64,000 nucleotides of DNA from Grimontia kaedaensis (GTDB lineage Bacteria; Pseudomonadota; Gammaproteobacteria; Enterobacterales; Vibrionaceae). The stretch lies in the NCBI RefSeq assembly GCF_023746615.1, contig NZ_CP082275.1, positions 2,790,001 through 2,854,000 of the forward strand. The letters are read 5' to 3'. The position numbers and the translations under genes are program-made. Numbering within the stretch: the stretch's first letter is position 1; each line of letters begins with the position of its first letter. The notes below the pieces were generated by a model that saw only the letters and a program-made list of their open reading frames with translations, did no database searches and was not told the origin of the DNA. Below are positions 34,418 through 46,993 of this stretch, one piece after another.

Positions 34418-35614
34418 ATGTCTAAGCTGGTTCTTGTTCTTAACTGCGGCAGCTCTTCGCTGAAATTCGCAATCATCGACGCACAATCAGGTGATGAGCA
34501 CCTGTCAGGTCTGGCAGAATGTCTGCACCTGCCAGAAGCACGCATTAAGTGGAAATTGGACGGCAAACACGAAGCTCAACTGGGCGAAGGTGCTGCGCAC
34601 AAAGAAGCACTGAGCTTCATCGTTGAAACCATTCTGGCTTCTAAACCAGAACTGGCTGAAAACCTTGGCGCAATCGGTCACCGTGTTGTTCACGGCGGCG
34701 AGCAGTTCACTAAGTCTGCACTGATCTGTGATTCAGTACTTAAAGGTATCGAAGACGCAGCAAGCTTCGCACCTCTGCACAACCCTGCGCATCTGGTAGG
34801 TATTGAAGCGGCGAAAGCAGCATTCCCTACCCTGAAAAACGTCGCGGTATTCGACACTGCGTTCCACCAGACCATGCCTGAAGAAGCGTTCCTGTACGCA
34901 CTGCCATACAAGCTCTACAAAGAGCACGGTATCCGTCGTTACGGCATGCACGGTACTTCTCACTACTTCATCGCTCAAGAAGCAGCTGCACAGCTTGATA
35001 AGCCAGTTGAAGAACTGAACATCATCAACTGTCATCTGGGTAACGGCGCATCTGTGTGTGCAATCAAGAACGGTAAATCTGTAGATACCTCTATGGGTAT
35101 GACTCCTCTTGAAGGTCTGGTAATGGGTACCCGCTCTGGTGACCTGGATCCAGCAATCATCTTCCACCTGCACGATGCACTGGGTTACAGCGTTGAGCAA
35201 ATCAACAGCATGCTGACCAAAGAGTCTGGCCTGATGGGTCTGACCGAAGTGACTTCTGACTGCCGTTTCGTTGAAGACAACTACGGTGCGAAAGAAGAAG
35301 CAACTCGCGCAATGGACGTCTTCTGTCACCGTCTGGCGAAATACGTAGCTAGCTACACTGCATGCCTTGACGGCCGTCTGGACGCGATCGTGTTCACTGG
35401 CGGTATCGGCGAGAACTCTGGCCCAATCCGTGAGCTGGTTCTGAACCGTCTTGCTCTGCTGGGTGTTGAAGTTGACCAAGAGCGCAACCTGAAAGCTCGT
35501 TTTGGCGGCGAAGGCGTTATCACTACTGATAGCAGCCGTGTTCCAGCGATGGTTATCTCTACCAATGAAGAGCTGGTTATCGCACAAGACACTGCACGTC
35601 TGGCTGAAATCTAA
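34418..35614 (+). CDS. ackA: Acetate kinase
   Basis: AckA converts acetyl phosphate and ADP to acetate and ATP in the cytoplasm and works in reverse when acetate is used. The product has 398 residues, near the 400 of E. coli. Family motifs are clear: LVLNCGSSSLKFAI at the N terminus, GHRVVHGG, the RRYGMHGTSHY segment, NCHLGNGAS, and FTGGIGENSGPIR at the nucleotide site. It is followed 144 bases later by pta, its pathway partner. Codon choice suggests high expression. Confidence 0.98.
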   Translation: MSKLVLVLNCGSSSLKFAIIDAQSGDEHLSGLAECLHLPEARIKWKLDGKHEAQLGEGAAHKEALSFIVETILASKPELAENLGAIGHRVVHGGEQFTKSALICDSVLKGIEDAASFAPLHNPAHLVGIEAAKAAFPTLKNVAVFDTAFHQTMPEEAFLYALPYKLYKEHGIRRYGMHGTSHYFIAQEAAAQLDKPVEELNIINCHLGNGASVCAIKNGKSVDTSMGMTPLEGLVMGTRSGDLDPAIIFHLHDALGYSVEQINSMLTKESGLMGLTEVTSDCRFVEDNYGAKEEATRAMDVFCHRLAKYVASYTACLDGRLDAIVFTGGIGENSGPIRELVLNRLALLGVEVDQERNLKARFGGEGVITTDSSRVPAMVISTNEELVIAQDTARLAEI

Positions 35615-35634
35615 TCGCCATTTGATGCAAACAT

Positions 35635-35659
35635 ACGGCTGATCAATGTGGTCAGCCGT
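35635..35659 (+). terminator. Hairpin between ackA and pta
   Basis: ACGGCTGA (35635-35642) pairs perfectly with TCAGCCGT (35652-35659). The tail TTCAATTT is weak, so it may be a partial terminator or a processing site. Confidence 0.5.
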
Positions 35660-35707
35660 TTCAATTTGGCAAAATTATCTGACTATCTGCCAAACTGAAT
35701 TATTAAC

Positions 35708-35729
35708 AAAACCCGTGTATGTGGGTTTT
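35708..35729 (+). other. Second hairpin just upstream of pta
   Basis: AAAACCC (35708-35714) pairs with GGGTTTT (35723-35729), 30 bases before the pta start. It may affect pta expression relative to ackA. Confidence 0.4.
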
Positions 35730-35758
35730 GGTCCCTACATAGTAAAGAGGAATCAAGC

Positions 35759-37921
35759 GTGTCCCGTACTATTATGCTCATTCCAATCGGCACAGGTGTC
35801 GGTCTGACCAGCGTTAGCCTGGGTGTACTGCGTGCGATGGAACAAAAGGGCCTTCGCGTCTCATTTTTCAAGCCTATCGCTCAGCCTCGCCATGGCGATA
35901 ACCAGCCTGACCTTACAACAACCATCATCGAAGCAAACAGCGACATGAAAGTGGCAGAGCCACTGACCATGGCAAACGCTGAAGCGCTGATCCGTACCGA
36001 TCAGACTGACGTGCTGATGGAAGAAATCATCGCCCGCTTCAAAGAAGCGACTGCTGAAGCAGAAGTCGCGCTGATTGAAGGTCTGGTACCTACCCGTAAC
36101 CATCCGTTTGCGAACCAGGTTAACTACGAAATCGCAAAAACGCTGGATGCGGAAATCGTGTTCATCACCACTCCAGGTACTGACAACCCTGCGCAACTGA
36201 AAGAGCGCATTGAAGTTGCAGTATCTAACTTCGGTGGTAGCAAGAACTCAAACATTGCAGGCGTTGTGATCAACAAACACGGCGCACCGGTTGATGAGCA
36301 AGGTCGTACCCGTCCTGATCTGTCTGACATCTTCGACGACAACAATGCGGCGAAAGGCAGCAATGTTGAAGTGATGGAGATCTTCAACTCCAGCCCAATC
36401 CGCGTTCTGGGTTGTGTGCCTTGGAGCATCGACCTGATTGCAACACGTGCTAGCGATCTGGCGAAGCACCTGAATGCTGAAATCATCAACGAAGGTGAAA
36501 TTAACACTCGCCGCATCAAGGGCATCACTTTCTGTGCGCGTTCAATCCCTAACATGGTTGAACACTTCCGCGCAGGTTCTCTGCTGGTGACTTCTGCTGA
36601 CCGTCCTGACGTTATCGTTGCAGCGTGTCTGGCAGCGATGAATGGCCTGGAAATCGGTGCTCTGCTGCTGACTGGCGGCTACAGCATCCCAGAACAACTG
36701 AACGGTCTGTGCGAACGCGCATTCCAAGCTGGCCTGCCAGTGTTCACCACTGCGGGTAACACCTGGCAGACGTCTCTGAACCTGCAAAGCTTCAGTCTCG
36801 AAGTTCCAGCTGACGATAAAGAGCGTGTAGAGTTCGTTCAAAACCACGTTGCTGCACACGTTGACGGCAACTGGATTGAGTCTCTGTCTGAAGGCGCTGC
36901 ACGTGTACGTCGCCTTAGCCCACCAGCATTCCGTTACCAGCTGACTGAGCTGGCTCGTAAAGCGGCTAAGCGTATCGTTCTGCCAGAAGGTGACGAGCCA
37001 CGCACCGTCAAAGCAGCGGCCATCTGTGCTGAGCGTAAAATTGCGGAATGTGTGCTGCTGGGTAACCCAGAAGAAATCAAGCGTGTTGCTGACCAACAAG
37101 GCGTGGTTCTGGGCTCTGGCGTCACCATCATCGACCCTGAAGCAGTGCGTGAGCAGTACGTTGCACGTCTGGTTGAACTGCGTAAGAGCAAAGGCATGAC
37201 CGAAGTGGTTGCGCGTGAGCAACTGGAAGACACCGTAGTACTGGGTACTATGATGTTGGAAGCGAACGAAGTACACGGTCTGGTATCTGGTGCGGTTCAC
37301 ACAACCGCAAACACCATCCGTCCACCGCTGCAAATCATCAAGACTGCGCCAAGTGCGTCTCTGGTATCTTCTGTGTTCTTCATGCTGCTGCCTGACCAGG
37401 TGTTGGTATACGGTGACTGTGCGATCAACCCAGATCCAAATGCAGAGCAACTGGCTGAAATCGCTATCCAGTCTGCAGATTCTGCAGCGGCATTCGGCAT
37501 TGAACCTCGCGTAGCAATGATCTCGTACTCTACCGGTACCTCTGGTCAGGGTGCAGACGTTGAGAAAGTACGCGAAGCAACACTGATTGCTCAGCAGAAA
37601 CGTCCTGATCTGATGATCGACGGTCCTCTGCAGTACGACGCCGCTATCATGGAAAACGTGGCAGCTTCTAAAGCGCCAAACTCTCCAGTAGCAGGTAAAG
37701 CGACCGTATTCGTATTCCCAGACCTGAACACTGGTAACACCACTTACAAAGCGGTACAGCGTTCAGCGGATCTGGTTTCAATCGGTCCAATGCTTCAAGG
37801 TATGCGTAAGCCTGTTAACGACCTGTCTCGTGGCGCACTGGTAGACGACATCGTTTACACCGTTGCACTGACTGCGATTCAGGCAAAACAAGCGGAAGAT
37901 GCAGAAGCCGTAGCTGAATAA
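35759..37921 (+). CDS. pta: Phosphate acetyltransferase
   Basis: Pta interconverts acetyl-CoA and acetyl phosphate. The GTG at 35759, after AAAGAGG, gives 720 residues and the start SRTIMLIPIGTGVGLTSVSL matches E. coli Pta (714). The layout is that of the long class II enzyme: an N-terminal P-loop-like BioD/CobQ domain, a central DRTGG domain (with SADRPDVIVAACLAAMNG) and a C-terminal catalytic domain from about residue 395, with KRIVLPEGDEPRTVKAA and the acetyl-CoA motif region SGAVHTTANTIRPPLQ. Together with AckA it forms the overflow and fermentation route from PflB. Confidence 0.98.
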   Translation: MSRTIMLIPIGTGVGLTSVSLGVLRAMEQKGLRVSFFKPIAQPRHGDNQPDLTTTIIEANSDMKVAEPLTMANAEALIRTDQTDVLMEEIIARFKEATAEAEVALIEGLVPTRNHPFANQVNYEIAKTLDAEIVFITTPGTDNPAQLKERIEVAVSNFGGSKNSNIAGVVINKHGAPVDEQGRTRPDLSDIFDDNNAAKGSNVEVMEIFNSSPIRVLGCVPWSIDLIATRASDLAKHLNAEIINEGEINTRRIKGITFCARSIPNMVEHFRAGSLLVTSADRPDVIVAACLAAMNGLEIGALLLTGGYSIPEQLNGLCERAFQAGLPVFTTAGNTWQTSLNLQSFSLEVPADDKERVEFVQNHVAAHVDGNWIESLSEGAARVRRLSPPAFRYQLTELARKAAKRIVLPEGDEPRTVKAAAICAERKIAECVLLGNPEEIKRVADQQGVVLGSGVTIIDPEAVREQYVARLVELRKSKGMTEVVAREQLEDTVVLGTMMLEANEVHGLVSGAVHTTANTIRPPLQIIKTAPSASLVSSVFFMLLPDQVLVYGDCAINPDPNAEQLAEIAIQSADSAAAFGIEPRVAMISYSTGTSGQGADVEKVREATLIAQQKRPDLMIDGPLQYDAAIMENVAASKAPNSPVAGKATVFVFPDLNTGNTTYKAVQRSADLVSIGPMLQGMRKPVNDLSRGALVDDIVYTVALTAIQAKQAEDAEAVAE

Positions 37922-37940
37922 GCTCTCTGACTTCTGGAAG

Positions 37941-37970
37941 AAAAGCCGACGCAATCGCGTCGGCTTTTTT
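37941..37970. terminator. Terminator between pta and the hybrid kinase gene
   Basis: AAGCCGACGC (37943-37952) pairs with GCGTCGGCTT (37957-37966) around a four-base loop, followed by T. It is strong on the plus strand and can also serve the convergent gene. Confidence 0.92.
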
Positions 37971-37994
37971 ATGTTCACTTGAGAGCAAACGGGG

Positions 37995-40811
<2,817 letters not shown>

Positions 40812-41056
40812 CACATTGCCCGCCTTTGAGATAATTCCTGAGAAAAGCTTTCCGCTGAGCGTGTCTACGCCCAATAAACTGCTTTTGATCATAGGTTTTA
40901 GTCTGCTCGTATTTGGCGCGAAACAGGTGCTTTTACTTTCACACCTTCGCGCTCTGTAACTGCATGTCTCAATTAAAATAATGCGACTCACAATTGGAAC
41001 ATTATTAAGAGTAGACCTAGGATTGAATTAGTGGAAAGTGATTCAGGAACCCTTTA
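40812..41056. promoter_or_regulatory. Divergent region between the hybrid kinase and the REC-HD-GYP gene
   Basis: The divergent promoters must lie here. The AT-rich stretch at 40970-41045 is the likely core. No specific operator was recognised. Confidence 0.4.
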
Positions 41057-42157
41057 ATGGTGTCACCGGAAAACAACTCAAAGAAGCGCGCAACCATATT
41101 GGTCGTCGATGATACTCCAGAGAACCTTGTATTCGTGAGTGAAATGCTCAAAGAGGATTACGAGGTAAAAGCGGCAACCAACGGTCAAACAGCCCTTGCC
41201 ATCGTTGAAAAATTTCCCATCGACTTAATTTTGTTGGATGTCGTCATGCCGGGCATGGACGGCTACGAAGTGTGTCGTCAAATCAAGGGCAAGAAAGGCG
41301 GAAGTGATATTCCGGTTATCTTTCTGACTTCTAAGTCAAAAGCCGAAGATCAGGAATTTGGCTTTTCTGTTGGCGCGGCAGACTACATCAAAAAGCCTCT
41401 CAGCCCGCCCATCACTATGGCTCGCATACGCATCCATTTAGAGAACAAAGCGTCTAAAGATTTTTTGCATGATCAAAATGAATTTCTGGAAGCGGAAGTT
41501 CAGCGTCGGGTTAAAGAACTCAGTGTCATTCAGGATGTTACCATCAATGCACTCGCAAGCTTGGCGGAGACACGCGACCAGGAAACCGGTAACCACATTG
41601 TTCGTACCCAGTACTATGTAAAAATCCTTGCAGACCAGCTCTATCTACGTGGTAAATATCCTGACATAGTAACGCCCGAATACGTCACTATGGTGTTCAA
41701 AACAGCGCCACTTCATGACATCGGTAAAGTCGGTATCCCAGACGCAATCTTGCTGAAACCGGGCAAACTGACGGCCGATGAATTCGAGATCATGAAAACT
41801 CACGCCAAACTTGGCTACGACGCGATAGTGAAGGCGGAGGAAGAAGTAGACGCTCATTATCCATTCCTGAGCGCAGCGAAAGAAATCGCCTATGGTCACC
41901 ATGAAAAGTGGGACGGCTCAGGCTATCCTCAGGGTTTGGCGGGCGAAGACATTCCGCTAAGTGCCCGATTAATGGCGGTTGCTGATGTGTTTGATGCTTT
42001 GGTTAGTAAGCGGATTTACAAATCAGCGATGACCAATGACCAGGCGTTTGACATTATCCGGGAAGGCAGAGGTTCGCATTTCGACCCTCTGTTGGTCGAT
42101 ATTATGTTTGAAATGCAATCAGACTTTATAAAGATCGCAGAGACTTACAGAGACTGA
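41057..42157 (+). CDS. Response regulator with HD-GYP domain
   Basis: The product has 366 residues. An N-terminal receiver (about 12-128) has the acidic pair Asp18-Asp19, phosphorylation site Asp61, Thr91 and Lys112-Lys113. A short coiled linker leads to an HD-GYP domain (about 155-360) with His220-Asp221 (HDIGKVGIP) and HHEKWDGSGYP at 281-291, so the metal-binding and GYP residues are intact. Such proteins hydrolyse c-di-GMP to pGpG or GMP when phosphorylated (RpfG type). The divergent hybrid kinase with its own Hpt is the natural phosphate donor. The next gene converges 13 bases beyond its stop. Confidence 0.95.
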   Translation: MVSPENNSKKRATILVVDDTPENLVFVSEMLKEDYEVKAATNGQTALAIVEKFPIDLILLDVVMPGMDGYEVCRQIKGKKGGSDIPVIFLTSKSKAEDQEFGFSVGAADYIKKPLSPPITMARIRIHLENKASKDFLHDQNEFLEAEVQRRVKELSVIQDVTINALASLAETRDQETGNHIVRTQYYVKILADQLYLRGKYPDIVTPEYVTMVFKTAPLHDIGKVGIPDAILLKPGKLTADEFEIMKTHAKLGYDAIVKAEEEVDAHYPFLSAAKEIAYGHHEKWDGSGYPQGLAGEDIPLSARLMAVADVFDALVSKRIYKSAMTNDQAFDIIREGRGSHFDPLLVDIMFEMQSDFIKIAETYRD

Positions 42158-42170
42158 TTGTTTAGGTTTT

Positions 42171-42803
42171 TCAGCCTACCGCCAACCAAACACCCACGCC
42201 CATCATCAATGAGCCCGCGATGCGGTTCATCATACGTACGTTACCGCTTTTTTGCAGGAAATGACGTAGTGTGCGACCACCCGACGCATAAAGTAACAGG
42301 CAACCAAACTCCGTCAGTAAGATGATTCCAATAAGCACTGATAGCTGAGGCGTTAAGGCGAGTGAAGGGTTAATAAACGGTGGTAACAGCGAAATCATAA
42401 ACGCCCAGCCTTTCGGGTTGGCAACGGCGGTGACGAAGCCTTGCATCGCTAGCGTAAGCGGAGACGTTTCTGAGTTTGAATTGAAGTCCTGAGGAATCGC
42501 CATTTTCCCTTTAGATAGCCACATCTGAACGCCAAGGTAAAACAGATAAGCGCCACCCAAGTACTTCAGAATCGCAAAAAGCTCTGGGTAATTGAGCATG
42601 ATCGCCGCCACGCCAGCAACGGATGCCAGCGAGACCAAGCCCACACCAATTAACTCACCCCACATCATATGCATGCTGCGGCGCACACCAATACTCATGC
42701 CCAAGGTCATTGCCAAAGTCATGCACATACCCGGCGTTACCGATACAAAAAAGAACGTGGGAATAAACACTGCCAACATGGCGATATCAACTGCAGATGC
42801 CAC
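42171..42803 (-). CDS. LysE/RhtB family amino-acid exporter
   Basis: A GTG at 42803 is chosen because GGAG lies five bases upstream; it gives 210 residues. ATG codons at 42827 and 42779 are alternatives. Six hydrophobic segments and the start FIPTFFFVSVTPGMCMTLAMTLG match the LysE/RhtB family, in which the VTPGP-like motif is typical. These inner-membrane proteins export amino acids such as leucine, threonine or homoserine lactone. The substrate is unknown. It stands alone, convergent with the HD-GYP gene. Confidence 0.88.
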   Translation of the reverse strand: MASAVDIAMLAVFIPTFFFVSVTPGMCMTLAMTLGMSIGVRRSMHMMWGELIGVGLVSLASVAGVAAIMLNYPELFAILKYLGGAYLFYLGVQMWLSKGKMAIPQDFNSNSETSPLTLAMQGFVTAVANPKGWAFMISLLPPFINPSLALTPQLSVLIGIILLTEFGCLLLYASGGRTLRHFLQKSGNVRMMNRIAGSLMMGVGVWLAVG

Positions 42804-42911
42804 TTCATCTCCGGACAATACAAGCATAAAAAAGCGTAGTAGAAACTGGAGAGGTTACAGCGTCAAGCAAGAGTTATCTAATTAAGCCAAAAATCAACAT
42901 GACTGAAGGAG

Positions 42912-44777
42912 CTAGAAGAGATAGACAGCTCCTGAGTTGGTGGCACTATTATCCGTGGGATCACCGTTGATGTCTAAGGCAGAAGAAGATTCAAGATCGG
43001 CACTAATCGCGATACGCGAGCCATCTTCACTCAAGGCGATAGATGCTCCGAAATTATCTTCATCATCTGTGGCGGTTCCTTTGAGGTAATGGCTGAAAGT
43101 CCACACTGAATTATCATAGCGATAGACGGCAGCCGAGCCGGTATTTGTGTTCGAGTTATCGGTTTGTTCCCCGTCTATACCAATAGCGTTTGAGTCATCC
43201 CCTGCCGATGCGATGACAAGCGTTCCCCCATCACCGCTTAACGCCACCGATTCTCCAAAACGGTCAAAACTGTCTGCGTTTTCCATTTTAATGAATGCTT
43301 CTTGCATCCAGCTTCCGGCACTATATCTAAACACGTAAGCAGCGCCGGAGTTACTTGATGCATTGTTGGACTGGTCTCCATTGACACCAGAACCATCAGA
43401 ATCTTCATAAAACGATGTCGCAACCAGCACTGTTCCGTCTTGATTAAGATCGACTAAATTACCAAACCTGTCACCATTTCCGGTGTTAGACGCTTTAATA
43501 TAAGATTCCTGCTGCCACCCTAATGCCAAGTCGTAACGAAAAACATAAACGGCTCCCGCGTTAACAGCATCGTTATTTGACTGGTCCCCATCAATGCCAA
43601 TGGTGTCGGAGTCTTCTGACCATGCTCCTGATGCAAGGGTGTTTCCATCACCACTTATCGCTAAACCAAAACAAAAGGTGTCATTTGCCTCGGTATTAGA
43701 CGCCTTGATGTAAGCGTCTTGAGCCCAATCACTGCCATCAAACCGAAAAACATAAACAGCTCCCGAATTTGAAGCCAAATTATTGGAGCCATCACCATCA
43801 ATGCCTATCGCATTTGAGTCTTCATTTCTTGCACATACTGCCAACGTATTCCCATCCTCACTCAGTTGGCCAGCATTCCCAAACGCATCCCTCGAGCCTG
43901 AGTTGGATGGCTTGATGTAAGCTTGCTGGTTCCAAGTACCAGCTGAATACCGAAAGACATAAACTGCGCCATTGCCATCTCCACCATTGTCAGAAGCATC
44001 GCTGTTGATACTATTCGTTGAAGAATCTTCGCCTGGGGCGGTGACTGACAGGGTGTTTCCATCAGCGCTAAGCGAAACGCTCTTACCAAAGTTGTCTCCG
44101 CTATCCAGTATCGAGGGTTTGATATACGCTTGTTTTGACCAGACACCGCCTTGTCGTCGATAGACATACACAGCACCAGAACTGGCTGATGAGTTATCCG
44201 CTTCATCTCCATTGACGCCGGTTGCATTTGAGCTCTCATTGGCCGCACCGACCACGAGCGTATTGCCATCCTCACTCAGTGCAATTGATGACCCATACTC
44301 GTCCAGACTTTCTGCGTTTGATGCTTTGATGTAGCCAATAAGCTGATTTGCTACTGTGTTTACAATAGAAATTTCGTTCGAGTCTTTCTGTAATCCATCT
44401 CGGGAGGCTCTTATAAAATAATCACCTTGAACAGCGCTCAGGGCTCCACCAATATCGACATTCAGGCTCAGTGCATTGGTGACAGATGCAAGTTCCAAAC
44501 ATCCTTGGCTCTGAGAGGGATCTTTCTGACATATGGAGTAGGAAATGGGAGACTCGTTATTTTCTCCTGCAGCATCCCACTCAAATTCCACCCTACCAAT
44601 GTAAGCAGTTGGGGAAGAAGAATTGGCTGGAGAAACCGAGATAATATTAAAGGCACTTAAAGATGATGAACTTACTTCATCCTTGGGCGTGCTTCTCTCT
44701 TGCCATAGCACTAATTCGGGACAACCCGTCAACACAGGTACAGCCATAAAAAAGACTATTTTAAGATAAATATACAT
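42912..44777 (-). CDS. FG-GAP repeat lipoprotein, predicted seven-bladed propeller (copy 1)
   Basis: The product has 621 residues. A signal peptide ends in VLTGC, a lipobox with Cys19. Residues of about 40-140 look like a fibronectin/Ig-like domain with paired cysteines. From about residue 145 to the end there are seven repeats of about 66-70 residues, each starting near Y-I-K-(A/P)-S, then a FG-x-S/F-G-containing strand, an L-S-x-D-G-N-T-L strand, an Asp-rich loop (IDGDQSNN) and a strand AVYVFRY. Seven units predict a closed seven-bladed beta-propeller of the integrin-alpha type, with Asp loops that may bind calcium. The neighbour upstream is a paralogue. Function unknown; surface exposure is likely. 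Confidence 0.85.
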   Translation of the reverse strand: MYIYLKIVFFMAVPVLTGCPELVLWQERSTPKDEVSSSSLSAFNIISVSPANSSSPTAYIGRVEFEWDAAGENNESPISYSICQKDPSQSQGCLELASVTNALSLNVDIGGALSAVQGDYFIRASRDGLQKDSNEISIVNTVANQLIGYIKASNAESLDEYGSSIALSEDGNTLVVGAANESSNATGVNGDEADNSSASSGAVYVYRRQGGVWSKQAYIKPSILDSGDNFGKSVSLSADGNTLSVTAPGEDSSTNSINSDASDNGGDGNGAVYVFRYSAGTWNQQAYIKPSNSGSRDAFGNAGQLSEDGNTLAVCARNEDSNAIGIDGDGSNNLASNSGAVYVFRFDGSDWAQDAYIKASNTEANDTFCFGLAISGDGNTLASGAWSEDSDTIGIDGDQSNNDAVNAGAVYVFRYDLALGWQQESYIKASNTGNGDRFGNLVDLNQDGTVLVATSFYEDSDGSGVNGDQSNNASSNSGAAYVFRYSAGSWMQEAFIKMENADSFDRFGESVALSGDGGTLVIASAGDDSNAIGIDGEQTDNSNTNTGSAAVYRYDNSVWTFSHYLKGTATDDEDNFGASIALSEDGSRIAISADLESSSALDINGDPTDNSATNSGAVYLF

Positions 44778-44887
44778 ATCACTCTCTGTTCTGATTCTTT
44801 TTCTCCAAGCGCAATATAGAGCTCCCTCATTGGTATTGGTGTAAAATACTTGTGCTCAAGAAGTATTTCTTTTTGCAATAGAATATC

Positions 44888-46792
44888 TTAGAAGAGGTAG
44901 ACTGCTCCTGAGCCTGAAGCGCCATTAACACCAGCATTACCATTGATGTTTATTGACGTCGCATCTTCACCTTGAGCGCCCACTGCTATCGAAGAACCAT
45001 CCTGACTGATTGATATCCCACTCGCACCAAATCCATCAAAATTTTCTGTATTCGTTGATTTAAGATAATGGACGTACTCCCAATTTGAATCACGATACTG
45101 GTATAGATGCACAGCCCCTGAGTTTTTTTGAGAACTATCAATAGCCTCACCGTTCATTCCAATGGAGCCAGAATCATCTTGAGAAAAGATAGCAAGCGTA
45201 TTCCCGTCACCACTTACGTTTACATTGCTCAACTGGTCATTATTCGCCGGAGAATTCAATTTAATAAATGCCTCTTGAACCCAGGCACCTGAATCGAAGC
45301 GAAATAGATATACTGCACCAGTATTCGTAGACAGGTTATTTGATTGCGTTCCATTTACTCCTATACCATCAGAATCTTCCTTCGGTGCCGACACAGCCAA
45401 CATATTTCCTGTATCGTCTAGCGATACAGCATGACCAAACTCATCAGTGTTACCTGAATTTGACGCTTTAATATAAGCTTGTTGGCTCCAACTTCCTGCA
45501 CTGTAACGAAACACATAAGCTGCGCCATTGTCATTGCCACTGTCACCTTGCGAACCATCAATTCCCGTCGCATCAGAATCTTCAAACTTTGCCCCGGCGG
45601 CTATCGTGTTGCCATCACCACTCACAGAGACTGAGCTACAAAATCGATCTTCAGCCCCCGTATTTGATGCTTTTATGTAAGCATCTTGACTCCACCCACC
45701 ATTGCTGAATCTGAAAACATGCATAGCACCAGAGTTTGTGCTGCCCGTGGCATTATCGTCACCATTGATACCCGTCGCGTTGGAATCATCCCCGAGGGAA
45801 CATACAACCACCACGTTGCCGTCATTGCTCATAGAAACGCCACCCCCTAAGAAATACTGATACCTTGGGGCTGAAGCTTTGATATAGGCTTCCTGGACCC
45901 AGTAGCCAGAATCAAAGCGGAATATATACACAGCCCCGGATCGTGCCCTGGAATTATTAGTGTCATCACCATTTACGCCTGAAGCGTTTGAGTCTTCATT
46001 AGGCGCTGTGACCACCAAAGTATTGCCATCACTGCTAAGGGCAATAGCTCGACCAAACTCATCCTCATTGTTAACAACATTGGGTTTGATATAAGCTTCC
46101 TTTATCCAAGTACTGTTTGATTTTCGATACAAATAAACAGCACCTGAGTTAGAACTTGAGTTATTCGACTCATCTCCATTAATGCCTGACCAATTCGAAT
46201 CTTCCTGCTTCGCACCGACGGCGAGTGTCCCCCCATCATCACTCAATGCAACCGCTACACCATAGATATCATTCTCCCCAGCATTTGAGGCCTTAAAGTA
46301 CCCGATAAGCTGATTGATCACGTCACTTTCCAGTGAAAGCTCATTCGAAGCAAGGTATTCGCTCCCGGCTTGTGCGAGAACAAAGTAAACATTATCTGCG
46401 GCTTTAAGTGCACCACCTACATCAACATATGAACTGAATTCATTGTTGACACTAATCAGCGGTGAGCAATTCTGAGGTTGAGTTGTATCCTTTTGACATA
46501 CGGTATAGGTCACGGAAGTACTGGTATCTTTCGTCGCAACTTCCCACAGAAAAAGGGCACGCCCAACATTCGCATCTGGTGATGAAGTATTACCCGAGGA
46601 GACTGACACGAGGTTGAATGCTTCCAGTACGCTGACATCTGAATCGCTAACGGCAGAATCGTCCGAATCCAATAAAACTAAAAAAGGACAACCCGTCAGC
46701 ACAAATACTGTCAGCAGTGCCCCCACACGCAAAAGCATGAACAGAAAAGTAGCTAGAAAAAAGCGAGGGCGGATCAAAATGGTCAGACGCAT
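44888..46792 (-). CDS. FG-GAP repeat lipoprotein, predicted seven-bladed propeller (copy 2)
   Basis: The ATG at 46792 gives 634 residues; a TTG two codons upstream is possible and an ATG at 46738 would give a more usual, shorter signal peptide. The lipobox is VLTGC. After an Ser/Asp-rich linker and an Ig-like domain with TVCQKDTTQPQNC come seven repeats of the same type as in the downstream gene. The two proteins align along their whole length, including the VCQKD/ICQKD cysteine motif, so they arose by tandem duplication and then diverged. The gap between the genes is about 110 bases, so they may share a transcript. Confidence 0.83.
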   Translation of the reverse strand: MRLTILIRPRFFLATFLFMLLRVGALLTVFVLTGCPFLVLLDSDDSAVSDSDVSVLEAFNLVSVSSGNTSSPDANVGRALFLWEVATKDTSTSVTYTVCQKDTTQPQNCSPLISVNNEFSSYVDVGGALKAADNVYFVLAQAGSEYLASNELSLESDVINQLIGYFKASNAGENDIYGVAVALSDDGGTLAVGAKQEDSNWSGINGDESNNSSSNSGAVYLYRKSNSTWIKEAYIKPNVVNNEDEFGRAIALSSDGNTLVVTAPNEDSNASGVNGDDTNNSRARSGAVYIFRFDSGYWVQEAYIKASAPRYQYFLGGGVSMSNDGNVVVVCSLGDDSNATGINGDDNATGSTNSGAMHVFRFSNGGWSQDAYIKASNTGAEDRFCSSVSVSGDGNTIAAGAKFEDSDATGIDGSQGDSGNDNGAAYVFRYSAGSWSQQAYIKASNSGNTDEFGHAVSLDDTGNMLAVSAPKEDSDGIGVNGTQSNNLSTNTGAVYLFRFDSGAWVQEAFIKLNSPANNDQLSNVNVSGDGNTLAIFSQDDSGSIGMNGEAIDSSQKNSGAVHLYQYRDSNWEYVHYLKSTNTENFDGFGASGISISQDGSSIAVGAQGEDATSININGNAGVNGASGSGAVYLF

Positions 46793-46943
46793 TCCCAAAA
46801 ACTAAAGAAACGATATTCAAGCTTATTACTCTAAATGTAGACCCAGCATAAAAACACATGACTCATATTTAAATCAAAAACCTCAAACTGAGATAGTAGT
46901 ATGGGATACTCCATAGCTAAACTATGGTCTTGCTGATACACAG

Positions 46944-46970
46944 TAAAAAGCCTCCTTTGCAGGAGGCTTT
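46944..46970 (-). terminator. Terminator of the TRAP transporter operon
   Basis: AAAGCCTCC (46948-46956) pairs with GGAGGCTTT (46962-46970). On the minus strand the hairpin is followed by TTTTTA, ending the dctM transcript. Confidence 0.88.
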
Positions 46971-46993
46971 CAGTTTTACGCAAACACCAAATC

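Noticed and set aside
34733..35587. Open frame of 284 codons antisense to ackA
   Set aside because: Same reason as for pta; there is no ribosome site and no recognisable protein.
36542..37450. Open frame of 302 codons antisense to pta
   Set aside because: A by-product of the biased codon use of a highly expressed gene; the sequence is rich in Cys, Gln and Trp without any motif.
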